From Rhizophlyctis rosea (taxonomy: Eukaryota > Chytridiomycota > Chytridiomycetes > Rhizophlyctidales > Rhizophlyctidaceae), in NCBI GenBank assembly GCA_027596075.1, contig JADGJC010000038.1, positions 1-64,000 of the forward strand: 64,000 bases of DNA, given 5' to 3'. The position numbers were made by a program, and so were the translations under genes. Below the pieces are notes generated by a model. That model ran no database searches and was not told the origin of the DNA. It saw nothing but the letters and a program-made list of their open reading frames with translations. Positions 24,753 through 34,548 of the stretch are shown here, in pieces. Each line of letters starts with the position of its first letter. Within the stretch, counting starts at the first letter, position 1.

Positions 24753-27292
24753 ATGCCACCAAAGACAAAATTTCGCGTGACTCAACTTACTGACGGGACG
24801 TTGCTGGCGGAGAAGCCTTTTGTTGACGAGGACGATAGTACCGACTGGACCCTGGCCATTGACAACCGGGGAGCCGTGTCAGTGAGAGGTAGACTTCCAA
24901 GTGATCTTGTTCGAGTTACGCGACAATGTCACTAAGGATGGTGCCCCGCAGAGTCTTCCCAGAATTCACCCAACGCGCGGATAAATGCTACTCATTATGT
25001 ACACGGTTTGATAGGGCTTTTGGAGCTTTCCTTTGGTGGGTGACGATAGCAGAGTCTCGCCTGAAGTGACGGGAAAAGCTAACTCTTACGCGCCAGGCAA
25101 ATACCTCATCGTAGCGACAGCGCGGTCCCTTGCAGCGACTGTACAGGCACACAAAGTATGGCGTATCACTGCGGGGTCCGCGTTACCTGTAGGCGACCCG
25201 GCCGAACTGGAGAAACAGAAGCAAGGGGATGAGAGCGTTCTGGCGAAGGTAAGGAGTATACGCGTCGGCTAGGGTTCGGTTGATTTAGGTATTGATCCCG
25301 ACAGCTTTCAGTATGAGCTTGATCAAGAACTCTTGACCTCTGTCATGTCTATTGTCAATTCGGGACACCTATACTACTCCTCGACGTACGACATCACGCA
25401 TTCCCTACAGTACAATTACCTCCTCTCCACCGAACAACCTACGCAAACAATCATCGATGACCGCTACTTCTTCAACAAATTCCTCTCCGTCCCATTCTTT
25501 GATACTCCACATAACGCTGGATTACCCTGGGTCTTCAAAACTCTTTGCGGTTTCGCGGGCGAAGTCCACCTCGATGTCCCAGTACCTCCCGAGCATATCG
25601 ACCATGACGCCACAACCCGATCATACACCGTTACCCTCATCTCACGTATCAACCGTCGACGCATGGGAGCCCGGTACGCACGACGGGGCCTAGATACCGA
25701 CGGCAATGCCGCCAACAACGTCGAAATGGAGCAGATCGTCTTCGAAGATGACCTGGAAGAGAACCAAACCATCACCAGTTTCGTGCAACACCGAGGATCT
25801 GCTCCGGGTTTGTGGGGCCAGGATCTTGATTTGAGTTACACGCCTAAACTTATAATTGGGGATATCCATAAGGCGAATGTTTGGGAGGCTGTGAGGAAGC
25901 ATTATGAGGATTACCGGTGGCAGTATAGCCCGGAGAAGGTTGTGCCGAGTAGTATGAAGACGGATGGCAAAGTTGTTTGCATTAACTTGTTGGATGATCG
26001 GGGATTTGAGGGTGACCTTACGAAGATGTATGAAGCGAGTGTTCATAAGTTTGAGAATAGTCGGATCAATTATGAGGAGTTTCCTATCAATAAGTGGTGT
26101 AAAAAGGTAGCTACGAGTAGCATATGGCGGCATGAAAATTGCTGCAGACGGACTAATCTATTGACCCTGCAGATGAATTTCCGCAACATGGACATCCTCG
26201 TAGACCGAGTGCGCGACCGTCTCGTAAACAGTGGATGGTTTGTGGGAGAAGGCCTTGTCCCCGCCTACTTCTCCAACGGCACCTTCCACGTCACCCGACT
26301 CCAAACCGGCGTTCAACGCGTTTCCTGCCTCGACAGTCTGGATCGCACAAACCTAACCTGCAGTCTCTTCGCACGTTACGTCCTCCCGTATCAGATCCAG
26401 CACATCTCGCCGGAGAAGTACCCTGCGGCAGACTTTATTCAGGTCAATGGAGCGAATCCAGAGGACGTGCGGGATCCGGTGGCGGCGTTGAGGAAGGTTG
26501 TTAGTCCGAGTAGTAGGGCTATGACGAGTTTGTGGGCTGATTCTGGGGATGCGATTTCGTTGTTGTATGCTGGGACTAGGGCGTTGAAGGCTGATGTTAC
26601 GAGGACTGGACAGAGGCAGTGGGTTAAGGGGAGTGTGGAGGATGGGTTGAATTCTTTGACGCGGTATTATTTGAATAATGTGAGTTGTCATATTCTATTG
26701 CTCACTTGTGACGGTCGTCAAAGCTGATTGTGATTCTTGAAATCAGTATGTAGATGGACACCGACAAGATGCCTACGACATATGGACCGGCAAAGTCAAC
26801 CCCGACCAAATACAAAAGCTAGCAGCAACGGACGGCTTAAAGAAAGCCCAACACATCCGCCACCCCTTCATCGCCAAAGGCCAAGGCATCCTCGGCCGCC
26901 TAGTCCCAGGCTTCGTCGTCGACAACGTCGAACCACTCCTCCAAGCCGTCTCAGACTTCACCAAAACCGCCATCTCGGACGCCCACAACTCCACCACCGA
27001 AATCGCGCGAACACTCCTCTTCGGCTCTCCAAAGGGCCATATTGACGATAAGGGAACGCCGCGAACACCTGTTGGGTTCTTTGCGTCGGCGATTAAGTTG
27101 TATGCGCCGGATAGGGTGGCGAATCTGTTTGATGTTTTATCGGCGGTGGTTGTGTCGCTTTATGTGTTGCTTTTTGTGAAGGTTTTTAGTATCCAGGGGA
27201 AGCTTTTGGTTGGGAGGCCGAAGTTGAGTCGGGAGCATGAGACTATTAGGGGTTTGGTGGAGGGGGTTGAGCATCCTGTTGATGTTGAGTAG
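24753..27292 (+). CDS. SAC1: Sac1-type phosphoinositide phosphatase
   Basis: Removes phosphate from PI4P (and PI3P, PI(3,5)P2) at ER and Golgi membranes. Starting at ATG 24753 (MPPKTKFRVTQLTDG...), the N-terminal SAC lobe includes GKYLIVATARSLAA, then YYSSTYDITHSLQYNYLL and RYFFNKFL. The catalytic lobe includes TLISRINRRRMGARYARRGL, NVEMEQIV, LIIGDIHKANVWEAVRKHY and the CX5RT site in RVSCLDSLDRTNLTCSLFAR. The second Cys usual in Sac1 (CxDCLDRTN) is Ser here, but the catalytic Cys, Arg and Thr are intact. The C-terminus has LFDVLSAVVVSLYVLLFVKV, a membrane anchor, then a short charged tail; yeast Sac1 is likewise C-terminally anchored. Introns near 24890-25020, 25247-25300, 26108-26172 and 26680-26745 are inferred from phase and similarity. 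Start and family are well supported. Confidence 0.93.
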
Positions 27293-27921
27293 CGGGGGGG
27301 AGGGGGTTTAGATGGGGGTTAGTGTAGGACAGGTAGTTTTTGTTAGAGTTTGGTAGGTAGGATCTCATATTGCATAGATCTGCGTAGGGTTTTGTTTCAG
27401 AGTTTTTTGATGAGTTGGTGGGCAGGACGGTTGACGGCATAGGTGTAAGACAAATGTGGAAAAAGACGGTGATGAAATCACTGATTGATTGGCTCCGTGA
27501 AAGATGATGTCAATGTGGCGTAGCATCCGGCCCCAGAAAGGCCCCGAATATTGAAGAAGGCCCAGGAATAACCCGGAGCCGGCACGACGCGTCCCTCCGT
27601 GTAGCGGAATTTCGCAGCATTTCCAATGTCCTCCAAAAACGTAGGACGTGGTCACATTACTAACGAAACTGGAGGAAACATGTACCTTGAGGTTTACTTT
27701 CTATAAAATGTCAATGTGCTTCCCAAATCTCTTCCGAAATCATATCATCAGTATCATATCAGTTCAACTTGAAGCACATCACAATCGCTCTTAAGTGCGC
27801 TCAGTAATTAATTTTCGACATTACCCACCTACCCTACAACAACCACTTCAATCCAAGTATCTTGCCATTCGATTACCTGTATCATCAAGTGCAACTTCCA
27901 ACAACACATCGAACCGTCCAA
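27293..27921. other. Intergenic, BAG-gene promoter region
   Basis: No supported gene. A GACGCGTCC string near 27587 contains an ACGCGT cell-cycle-box core, which by itself occurs by chance often. A TATA-like TATAAAATG lies near 27702, about 220 bases upstream of the next start codon. Confidence 0.35.
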
Positions 27922-29616
27922 ATGTTCGCCTACAACCCATACTATGGTTCCGCGGTACCCATGTACCGCCAAACACAACCACACCCACACACCTGCCGCC
28001 ACCCCTCCTCGCTCTTCGTCAGTCCTTACCAACTCCAAACCGACTACGAAGAAGAGCTCTACCGCCGCCGCCAAGCCGAGCACATGCTCCGTATCCAAGC
28101 CTTGAGGGAGCAAGAGGAGCGCGAGAAGCAGGCTATGATCCAGGCTGAGATGGAAAGGAGGGCTCGTGCTGCTTTGGTGCAACGGCAGAAGGAGGAGTAT
28201 TTGAGGAGGGTGCAGTTGGAGAGGGAGAGGGTGGAGCAGCAGCGACGGGTGCAGGAACAGCGGAGGGTTCAGCAGTTGAGGCAGCAACAGCAGCAGCAGC
28301 AGCAGCAGCCGCAGCCGGTTTATAGGTGGTTGGTTGATGGGAGCGGGGCGCCTGTGCTTTGGTTTGAGCAGCAGCCTCGGCAGTATGAGGACGGAGAGGA
28401 GGAACAGGATGTAGAGAATGAGGAGTGGATGAGACAGGAGGAAGAGGAGGAGGAGGAGGAGCAGCCCTTGCAACGGTCTGCCCCCACCCCAGCGACTATC
28501 CCTATCAGGACCACAACACCTCCTCAACAAACCATTCGTCCAGCTACTGCCTCCCGCCCAGCATCACCCCAACAACAACCCCAACAAGCACAACCAACCA
28601 CCACCCCAATCCGGATCCCCATCCGCTCCCCCACACCCACCCAATCCGAAATAACCCACCTCCGCCACAACATCGCCGCCCGCCGCATCCAACGCCTCTA
28701 CCGCACCCACTTAAAGCAAACCCGTCTCACACTCTCCAAACTCGCAATCCTCAACGAAGTCGCCGCCGGACTCGACACCCTCATCACCACTCAACGCGAG
28801 GCGGCCTTGTCTACCACCCTCAAGTTTAACAAATCCGGCACCATCGCGTTGGGAGTTAAGGAAAACATGCCGCTGTTGGGGTACGAGGAGCAGCTTGTTA
28901 AGCTTATGATTCGGGTTGATGCGGTTGAGAGTGGGGGTGTTGAGAGTGTTAGGGAGAGGAGGAAGGAGGTTGTTAGGAGGATTCAGGGGGAGTTGGATGG
29001 GGTTGATAGGAGGAAGAGGGGTATGCCGGCGGTGGAGGGGAAGGAGGGGGAGGGGGAGGGGAGTGAGATGGAGGTTGATGTTGAGGGGGTTAGGGAGTTG
29101 TTTGAGGGGGTTGATGGGAAGGGGACGGTTGAGGGTGGGGATGTTGATGTGGTTCAAGAGCATCAACAACCCGAGCCTGAGGCAAGCGAAGATCAACAGG
29201 CGGTCGAGGATCAACAACTGGAGTCAGAGGTGGCTATGGAAGTAGATGTAGCCCCCAACATGGAGGCCCAGCACTCTGAGGACGAAGGGTGGGACATGCT
29301 CGATGGCTCATCCTCAGAGACCAGCATCCATTCGCCCACTCTCGACTCCGCCGACACCTTAGTCGTTCCGGATTTTCACGACGGTCCCATCGATCCCGCG
29401 CCAGACGAAGTAGACGTGCAAGGCGAAGAAAGCAACGCCAACTCCGAAACGCCAAATTCGTTGACTCAGAGTCAAAACCCATCCTTCACCTCCCAATCCC
29501 CGGCCGCAAACGACACCGAGTCCGCAAGTCCGGTAGTGGTATCTGGTGGGTTAGGTAGTGGGTCACCAGCGTTGCGTGCAGATGTGGTTGATAGTAGTGT
29601 CGAGGTTGTGGCATAG
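27922..29616 (+). CDS. IQ-motif plus BAG-like domain protein with poly-Q and poly-E tracts
   Basis: A single exon of 564 codons from ATG 27922 (MFAYNPYYGSAVPMYRQ...). The N-terminal third is a long charged coiled coil (LREQEEREKQAMIQAEMER; LERERVEQQRRVQEQRRVQQ), running into a poly-Gln tract and later a poly-Glu tract (about 28438-28462). The middle has an IQ-like calmodulin-binding motif, NIAARRIQRLYRTHLKQTR. It is followed directly by a helical region resembling a BAG domain (LSKLAILNEVAAGLDTLI; LLGYEEQLVKLMIRVDAVES; ERRKEVVRRIQGELD). BAG domains bind Hsp70 and promote nucleotide exchange, and the IQ-then-BAG order is known from plant BAG5/6-type proteins. The C-terminal 200 residues are acidic and Ser/Pro-rich. 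It is probably a cytosolic or nuclear Hsp70 co-chaperone; the BAG assignment is by pattern and less certain than the IQ motif. Confidence 0.7.
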   Translation: MFAYNPYYGSAVPMYRQTQPHPHTCRHPSSLFVSPYQLQTDYEEELYRRRQAEHMLRIQALREQEEREKQAMIQAEMERRARAALVQRQKEEYLRRVQLERERVEQQRRVQEQRRVQQLRQQQQQQQQQPQPVYRWLVDGSGAPVLWFEQQPRQYEDGEEEQDVENEEWMRQEEEEEEEEQPLQRSAPTPATIPIRTTTPPQQTIRPATASRPASPQQQPQQAQPTTTPIRIPIRSPTPTQSEITHLRHNIAARRIQRLYRTHLKQTRLTLSKLAILNEVAAGLDTLITTQREAALSTTLKFNKSGTIALGVKENMPLLGYEEQLVKLMIRVDAVESGGVESVRERRKEVVRRIQGELDGVDRRKRGMPAVEGKEGEGEGSEMEVDVEGVRELFEGVDGKGTVEGGDVDVVQEHQQPEPEASEDQQAVEDQQLESEVAMEVDVAPNMEAQHSEDEGWDMLDGSSSETSIHSPTLDSADTLVVPDFHDGPIDPAPDEVDVQGEESNANSETPNSLTQSQNPSFTSQSPAANDTESASPVVVSGGLGSGSPALRADVVDSSVEVVA

Positions 29617-30868
29617 TAGTTGTAGGTTGTATGTGTGGACTGAAATAGTCTCGGATTCTGATGCCACTGGTGGCATTCATGTACATAGCAAATTGATTGA
29701 CAGAAATAAAAAATTGGTCAAAACCACAAAAATGTTTGTCTTCGGTCCTCTTTTCTGTTTTCACTTGCTCTCAAGGCCGAGCGAGACGCGAGAATAAAGG
29801 AGTAACATTCGGTTGTCGAGTTGAATACCTTGCAAGTTTTAGTTGTTCAAATGAGGAGGATGGGGGCTGTCCATACTCAATGATTGTCGTGGTGATGACG
29901 GTGGTCATGAACTAGTTTCAGCGCATGGCTCATCTCCCATCCACTTGTCACGCCTTTCAAAATGTCAGTTTATTTACCAAAATTGCCATAATAGGACCCT
30001 GTGGCGCAGTACTTCGAAAGCAGGAGAGCAGGACTGCAGGAGCAGCCGGGCAGGCTTCGGTGTTCAATTGTTTCGAAGGTTCATACCACAAGACCGCCGA
30101 TGTGTTTCCGTTGCCCCTTCCTTACCTCTTTCTGATGAGTTCCAGGTCGAACCATCCATCATCACCTACTTATACCGATTTGCCTATAATATATGAGCAC
30201 TTGGGCAGAAACGAAGCAGGACATGACGTAAATAAAAAAAAAACGCTTTTGTGTGGCTCGCATCTGCATGGATGATCTCCAATCCGCCACCTCCTTTTCC
30301 AAACACACGCAACAAGCTGCTGCGACCTTCTCCAGATTCTCGGAAGGAAGTCACCTTGTGGACCTTGTTCATTGTGAGATGTCTTTGATGTTTCCAGTCC
30401 CGCTGCGGAGTTGGCGGACGCACCGGGTAGAATGCCGCATCCCCCCACACCACATTCCAAATTGCCGCATGATGTTCTAGGGTACTACCATTGTACGACG
30501 GTACCAACACAGCACCACTTTCAAATTAGGTTTGACCAGCCAAGTCCCCACCGCGCACTTGGCTGATCAATGCAAATTTGGGTTTTCATGTCGTACAAAA
30601 GTCTCACTCCTTGGGACTCCTGAAGTTGTGACCTTCTGCTTACCCCGCACCACACGCGTTTCGGATTTTCTGTGGTGTGGTGCCAAGCTCCTGGTTGGCT
30701 TCCATGTCGCCATTGCTTTCGGGAAATACATAAAATGGCTTTTTCCTCATGTCCCACTAGGGGTTGCAGAAGGTTCGGCAATTTGGCATAGCGCAGGATC
30801 GTTATTGCCGTTGAAAAGTACATTCTCCCTTAGTACCAATTTTACATAGCATTGTAAATACGACAATC
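29617..30868. other. Intergenic, promoter side of the secreted lactonase
   Basis: About 1.25 kb without a motif-bearing frame. A run of A residues sits at about 30229-30242. The last 150 bases before 30869 are A/T-rich, with a CATAGCATTG leader immediately upstream of the start. Nothing else was seen. Confidence 0.4.
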
Positions 30869-32635
30869 ATGGTTTCTACATTGGTCAAGTTAGCTGTTCT
30901 TACGTCTGCCCTGGTGGCGACGGGTGTCAACGCTCAAGCGAGTGCTTACCAACAGTGTGGTGGAAAGGGATGGACTGGCGCAACTGTGAGTCAATGCAGA
31001 CCTTACCAGAAAGTGCTTTCGCTGACATCAATGCCTTCTACTTCTAGACTTGTGTGTCCGGCTATACGTGCAAATACTCTAATGACTGTAAGTGAAGACA
31101 GTAGTCAGCGAGAATGAGAGCGTGCGTTAACCAACATCGATGCCCCTAGACTACTCTCAGTGCCTTCCTGGGTCAACAGGAGGTGGTGCCGCAACCACCA
31201 CAACCACCACTCGCGCTACTACCACAACCACAACCACAACTCAGGGCGGCAGCACCTGTGCGCCAGTTACTGTAACTGGGGATGCGACCACTGTTTAGTA
31301 AGTTTTGAATGGTCTTCGTCCCAATGCTTGTTGCTTTGTTAAAATGCCATATTGACTTGATATCTTTCTGTTCCACAGCCAAACAATTCCCCCGCAGACA
31401 ATCACTGTCACTGTGGCCCCGGCCTCCACCACATCCACCACTACCACTCGTCCCATCACAACCACCACCACCACTCGCACTACTACCACTACATCCATCG
31501 GAGGGTCAACACCCACTGGAACTGCTAGCAAAAACCTTGCCTTCCTTTCTGGAACTGATTACAGGACAAAGGGACCAAATGTTGGAGTGTACAGCTGGTG
31601 TGTTTTCGGTCATTAGGTGTTATATCTGTGCGTAAATCTAACCTTGAGATCCAAAATTATAGGGATGGTTCCACTGGTACACTCACCTACCTATCCACTG
31701 CCACTGGCGCCAATGCAGGATCATTCATGGCTGTTTCTGACGACAAGAACTACCTCTACGTGTCCAACGAACAGACTTCCGGTGCTTGCGGTGTTACCAC
31801 TTTCAAGATCAACTCTGACAAAACCCTCACCAAGGTGAAGGACTTCACCACCACTGGTGGAGGAGCAGCCTACATCGCCATTGACCCTACCAGGAAGTAC
31901 TTGGGTGTCGCCTGTTACAACAGCGGTAACACCGCCGTCATCGCCCTCGGCTCCGACGGAGTGCCCAGCACCTTGAGCGACAACGAACAGTTCACCGGCA
32001 GTGGACCGAACAGCTCCCGCCAAACCAGTGCCCACGTTCACGAAAACGTCTGGAGTGCCGACGGCAAGTTTGTGTACATCCCCGATTTGGGTTCCGACCG
32101 TATCTGGGTCAACAGCTACTCCAATGGTCAAATCACTAAGGTCTCTTCCGCTGTTCTTCCCTCCGGTGCTGGACCCCGTCACATCGTCCTTCACCCTACC
32201 CTTCCCTACGCCTACTCCGTCCAAGAACTCGCCAACACCGTCGCCACCTACTCCTACGACCGCTCCTCTGGTTCCCTCACCTACCAATCCTCCATCACAA
32301 CTCTGCCACCAAACTTCACCGGCACCTCCGCAGGAGCTGAAATCGTCCTTCACCCGCAATTCCCTGACGTGCCCTACCTCTACGCCTCCAACCGTGGTGC
32401 CAACACCATTGCCGTGTACCGGGTTGGAAGTGATGGGTCTTTGACGAACGTGGCTAACCCCAGCAGTGGTGGATCGACGCCCAGGATGATGGTGTTCAAG
32501 GATGGGTGGTTGGTGGTAGTTAACTCGGATTCGAGCAATGTTGCGGTGTTCAGTGCGGGCACTGATGGGTCTTTGACGCTGAAGAGCACTACGTCGAACA
32601 CTCCTACGCCGCCTTACGTTATTGCGTTCGCTTAA
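30869..32635 (+). CDS. Secreted CBM1-linked seven-bladed propeller lactonase
   Basis: A secreted enzyme with a fungal cellulose-binding module fused to a 6-phosphogluconolactonase-like propeller (Pfam PF10282 type). ATG 30869 opens a signal peptide (MVSTLVKLAVLTSALVATGV, then NAQA). CBM1 is spread over three exons: YQQCGGKGWTGAT, TCVSGYTCKYSND and YYSQCLPG. It has the four cysteines and the aromatic residues that lie flat on cellulose. A Thr-rich linker (ATTTTTRATTTTTT; later more) implies O-glycosylation. The propeller starts KNLAFLSGTDYRTKGPNVG, then GSFMAVSDDKNYLYVSNE, SAHVHENVWSADGKFVYIPD, PRHIVLHPTLPYAYSVQELA and LYASNRGANTIAVY, ending TPPYVIAFA. It probably opens aldonolactones, such as those released by oxidative attack on cellulose; the substrate is inference. 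Exon joins keep the CBM1 spacing exact. Confidence 0.88.
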
Positions 32636-32933
32636 AGGATCAGATGGTTCATTGTGGGACTTTACATTGTAACATACATACTTGATCGCAGAATGGTCTA
32701 TCATCCATTATAAATGTACATCTGAAGATGTTCGGAAAGCAAATGAATGTGTGGTTCGAATTATTCAATGATATATGTCGGTCTATTATCACTAAGATCT
32801 GCACTACTGATCCTCGCAAACTGCTGAGCTACAGAACAGGTCCGCTATGCCCTTCGCTTACACTACCCCTACGAGAGTCATGTCTACAGAAAATACTACA
32901 GTACAATACTAGGTTTTCCTTCCGATACCCACA

Positions 32934-34548
32934 TCATTTCTTTGCCCTCATCTTAGCAACAGCAATCAAAACCACACAACTAGCTACCAACACACTCCCA
33001 ATAACACTCATGATATGAGGTTTAGTCCCCCACACCACCCACTCCGCCAAGAACGCAAAGACGACCTGGACATAGTTGACACTCGACGCCCGGCCGGCTC
33101 TTTCGAGTTGGAGGGCTTTGTTCATGGAGAGTTGGCCAGCGAGTGCGGCAAAGGCGATGATAAGGAGGTGGAGGTAGGTCAGAGGGTCCTGGGGAATAAT
33201 CCATTCGGTTGAGGTTGGGGATGAAGCGCGGGTGGACATGGCGGATATGAAGTTGAAGGCAATCGCCAGAGGGATGGAGATGAGGGAGAAGAAACCTGTT
33301 ATGTGCAATGCTGTTGCTTTCGAGGATCCAAGTTTGCGGACTAGGATTGTTGTGCTTGCACCCAGGACTGCTCCGACTAATGCGACCATGACGCCCATAA
33401 AACGTGAACCACTATTGTCTGATGGAGGAATGATGTCTGCCACGATGTTGTTTGGGTCGGTGGTGTTTGCACTGAGGATTGAGTCGATGAGTTCGACGGT
33501 GTCGGGGGCGAGGGCTTCTGGTGGGGTTTCGGATTTGAACATGTGGCCGAAGATGAAGGGAGGGCGGGCGATGAAGGTTACTCCGAGCATGGATAGGAAG
33601 GCGCAGACTCCGTCTATGACCTGGGAGGTGGTGAATATCATGTCGTTTGGTTGCTATAATTCCATTGCACTAACCTCATATGATTCTTTCAAAAAGACTG
33701 TGGCCATTACGGCCACAAACACAGGCGAGAGAAACCCTATGACTGTCGCATCTCCCAACGACAGGACGCTTAGCGCCCACCATCCACATAGCATTCCGGA
33801 GAAACCAAAAATGCCTCTGAAAAATAGCTTGAGGTATCGAAGTTTTGCAGTGATGACGTATGATATAAAAGAGATGACAACATGGATAAGTCAAATCAGT
33901 CGCAAGTAAGCACAATGAGGATTATTTGCCTACCAGCCATCTGACCCCCTCAATCTTCCACCCAACAAACCCACCACCATGTCCCCAATGAATTCTTAAA
34001 AGCTCACAACTAATCAAACTCAACAAACTCCTAACAAACACAACTTGCGTAGTGGGAACTTTCTCTTCACCCATCGCGATCGCCTTCACGCTCAACGACA
34101 CAAAACAGAACGAGAAAGCCGACAGAACCATGTAGAGTATGCCGAGATTAGTGGCGACAAAGGATTGGAAAGGTGTTTGTGGTGTATAGGGTCGGGGGAC
34201 GTTAGAGGGGTTTAAATCTTCGTCTAGTGCGATGTCTTTCATGGATTTCATTTCTGTTACTTGGCCTGGGGTGGCGAATGAGGCGGATTTGAGGATTGAT
34301 GAGGGTGGACGGAGTATGGGACGATCTTTCTTCTTGGTGGGTTTTTCGGTGGCATCGTTGGTGGTGGTCGGGAGGAGTGGTGCGGCGATGTGTTCGTTTG
34401 ACGCTCCTGTTTCGGTTTTACTATCATCGTCTTCTTCGTAGTGGGCGTGGAGGGACTCTTCGTCTGGTGCAGTTCGTTGGTGTTGTTGGGTGATGGTGTC
34501 ATGGACGCTCAACATTGAAGTGGCGAAAAGGTCGGCGGTTGAGTCCAT
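32934..34548 (-). CDS. EamA/DMT-superfamily membrane transporter (SLC35G-like)
   Basis: Three exons. Exon 1 (ATG 34546-34548) encodes a 130-residue hydrophilic, Ser/Thr/Asp-rich cytosolic tail, then the first membrane helices (NLGILYMVLSAFSFCFVSLS; VVFVRSLLSLISCELLRIHW). Exon 2 has GIFGFSGMLCGWWALSVLSL, DATVIGFLSPVFVAVMATVF and LKESYE, the conserved P-x-F-x-x-x-x-x-x-x-L-x-E hallmark of EamA repeats. Exon 3 has LSMLGVTFIARPPFIF, FMGVMVALVGAVLGASTTIL, LHITGFFSLISIPLAIAFNF, AFAALAGQLSMNKALQLERA and IGSVLVASCVVLIAVAKMRA. That makes about ten helices in two EamA halves. A charged loop between helices 5 and 6 is longer than usual. The substrate is unknown; relatives include yeast YMR253C and animal SLC35G proteins. 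Confidence 0.88.

Noticed and set aside
27829..28530. Leu-rich 233-codon minus-strand frame resembling a membrane protein
   Set aside because: It is antisense to the Gln/Glu-rich coiled coil of the BAG-like gene. CAG and GAG codons read backwards give Leu-rich strings.
31721..32704. Long open frame (327 codons) on the minus strand
   Set aside because: It is the exact antisense of the propeller exon of the secreted lactonase. Val/Gly/Asp-rich composition follows from the sense codons and no motif is present.
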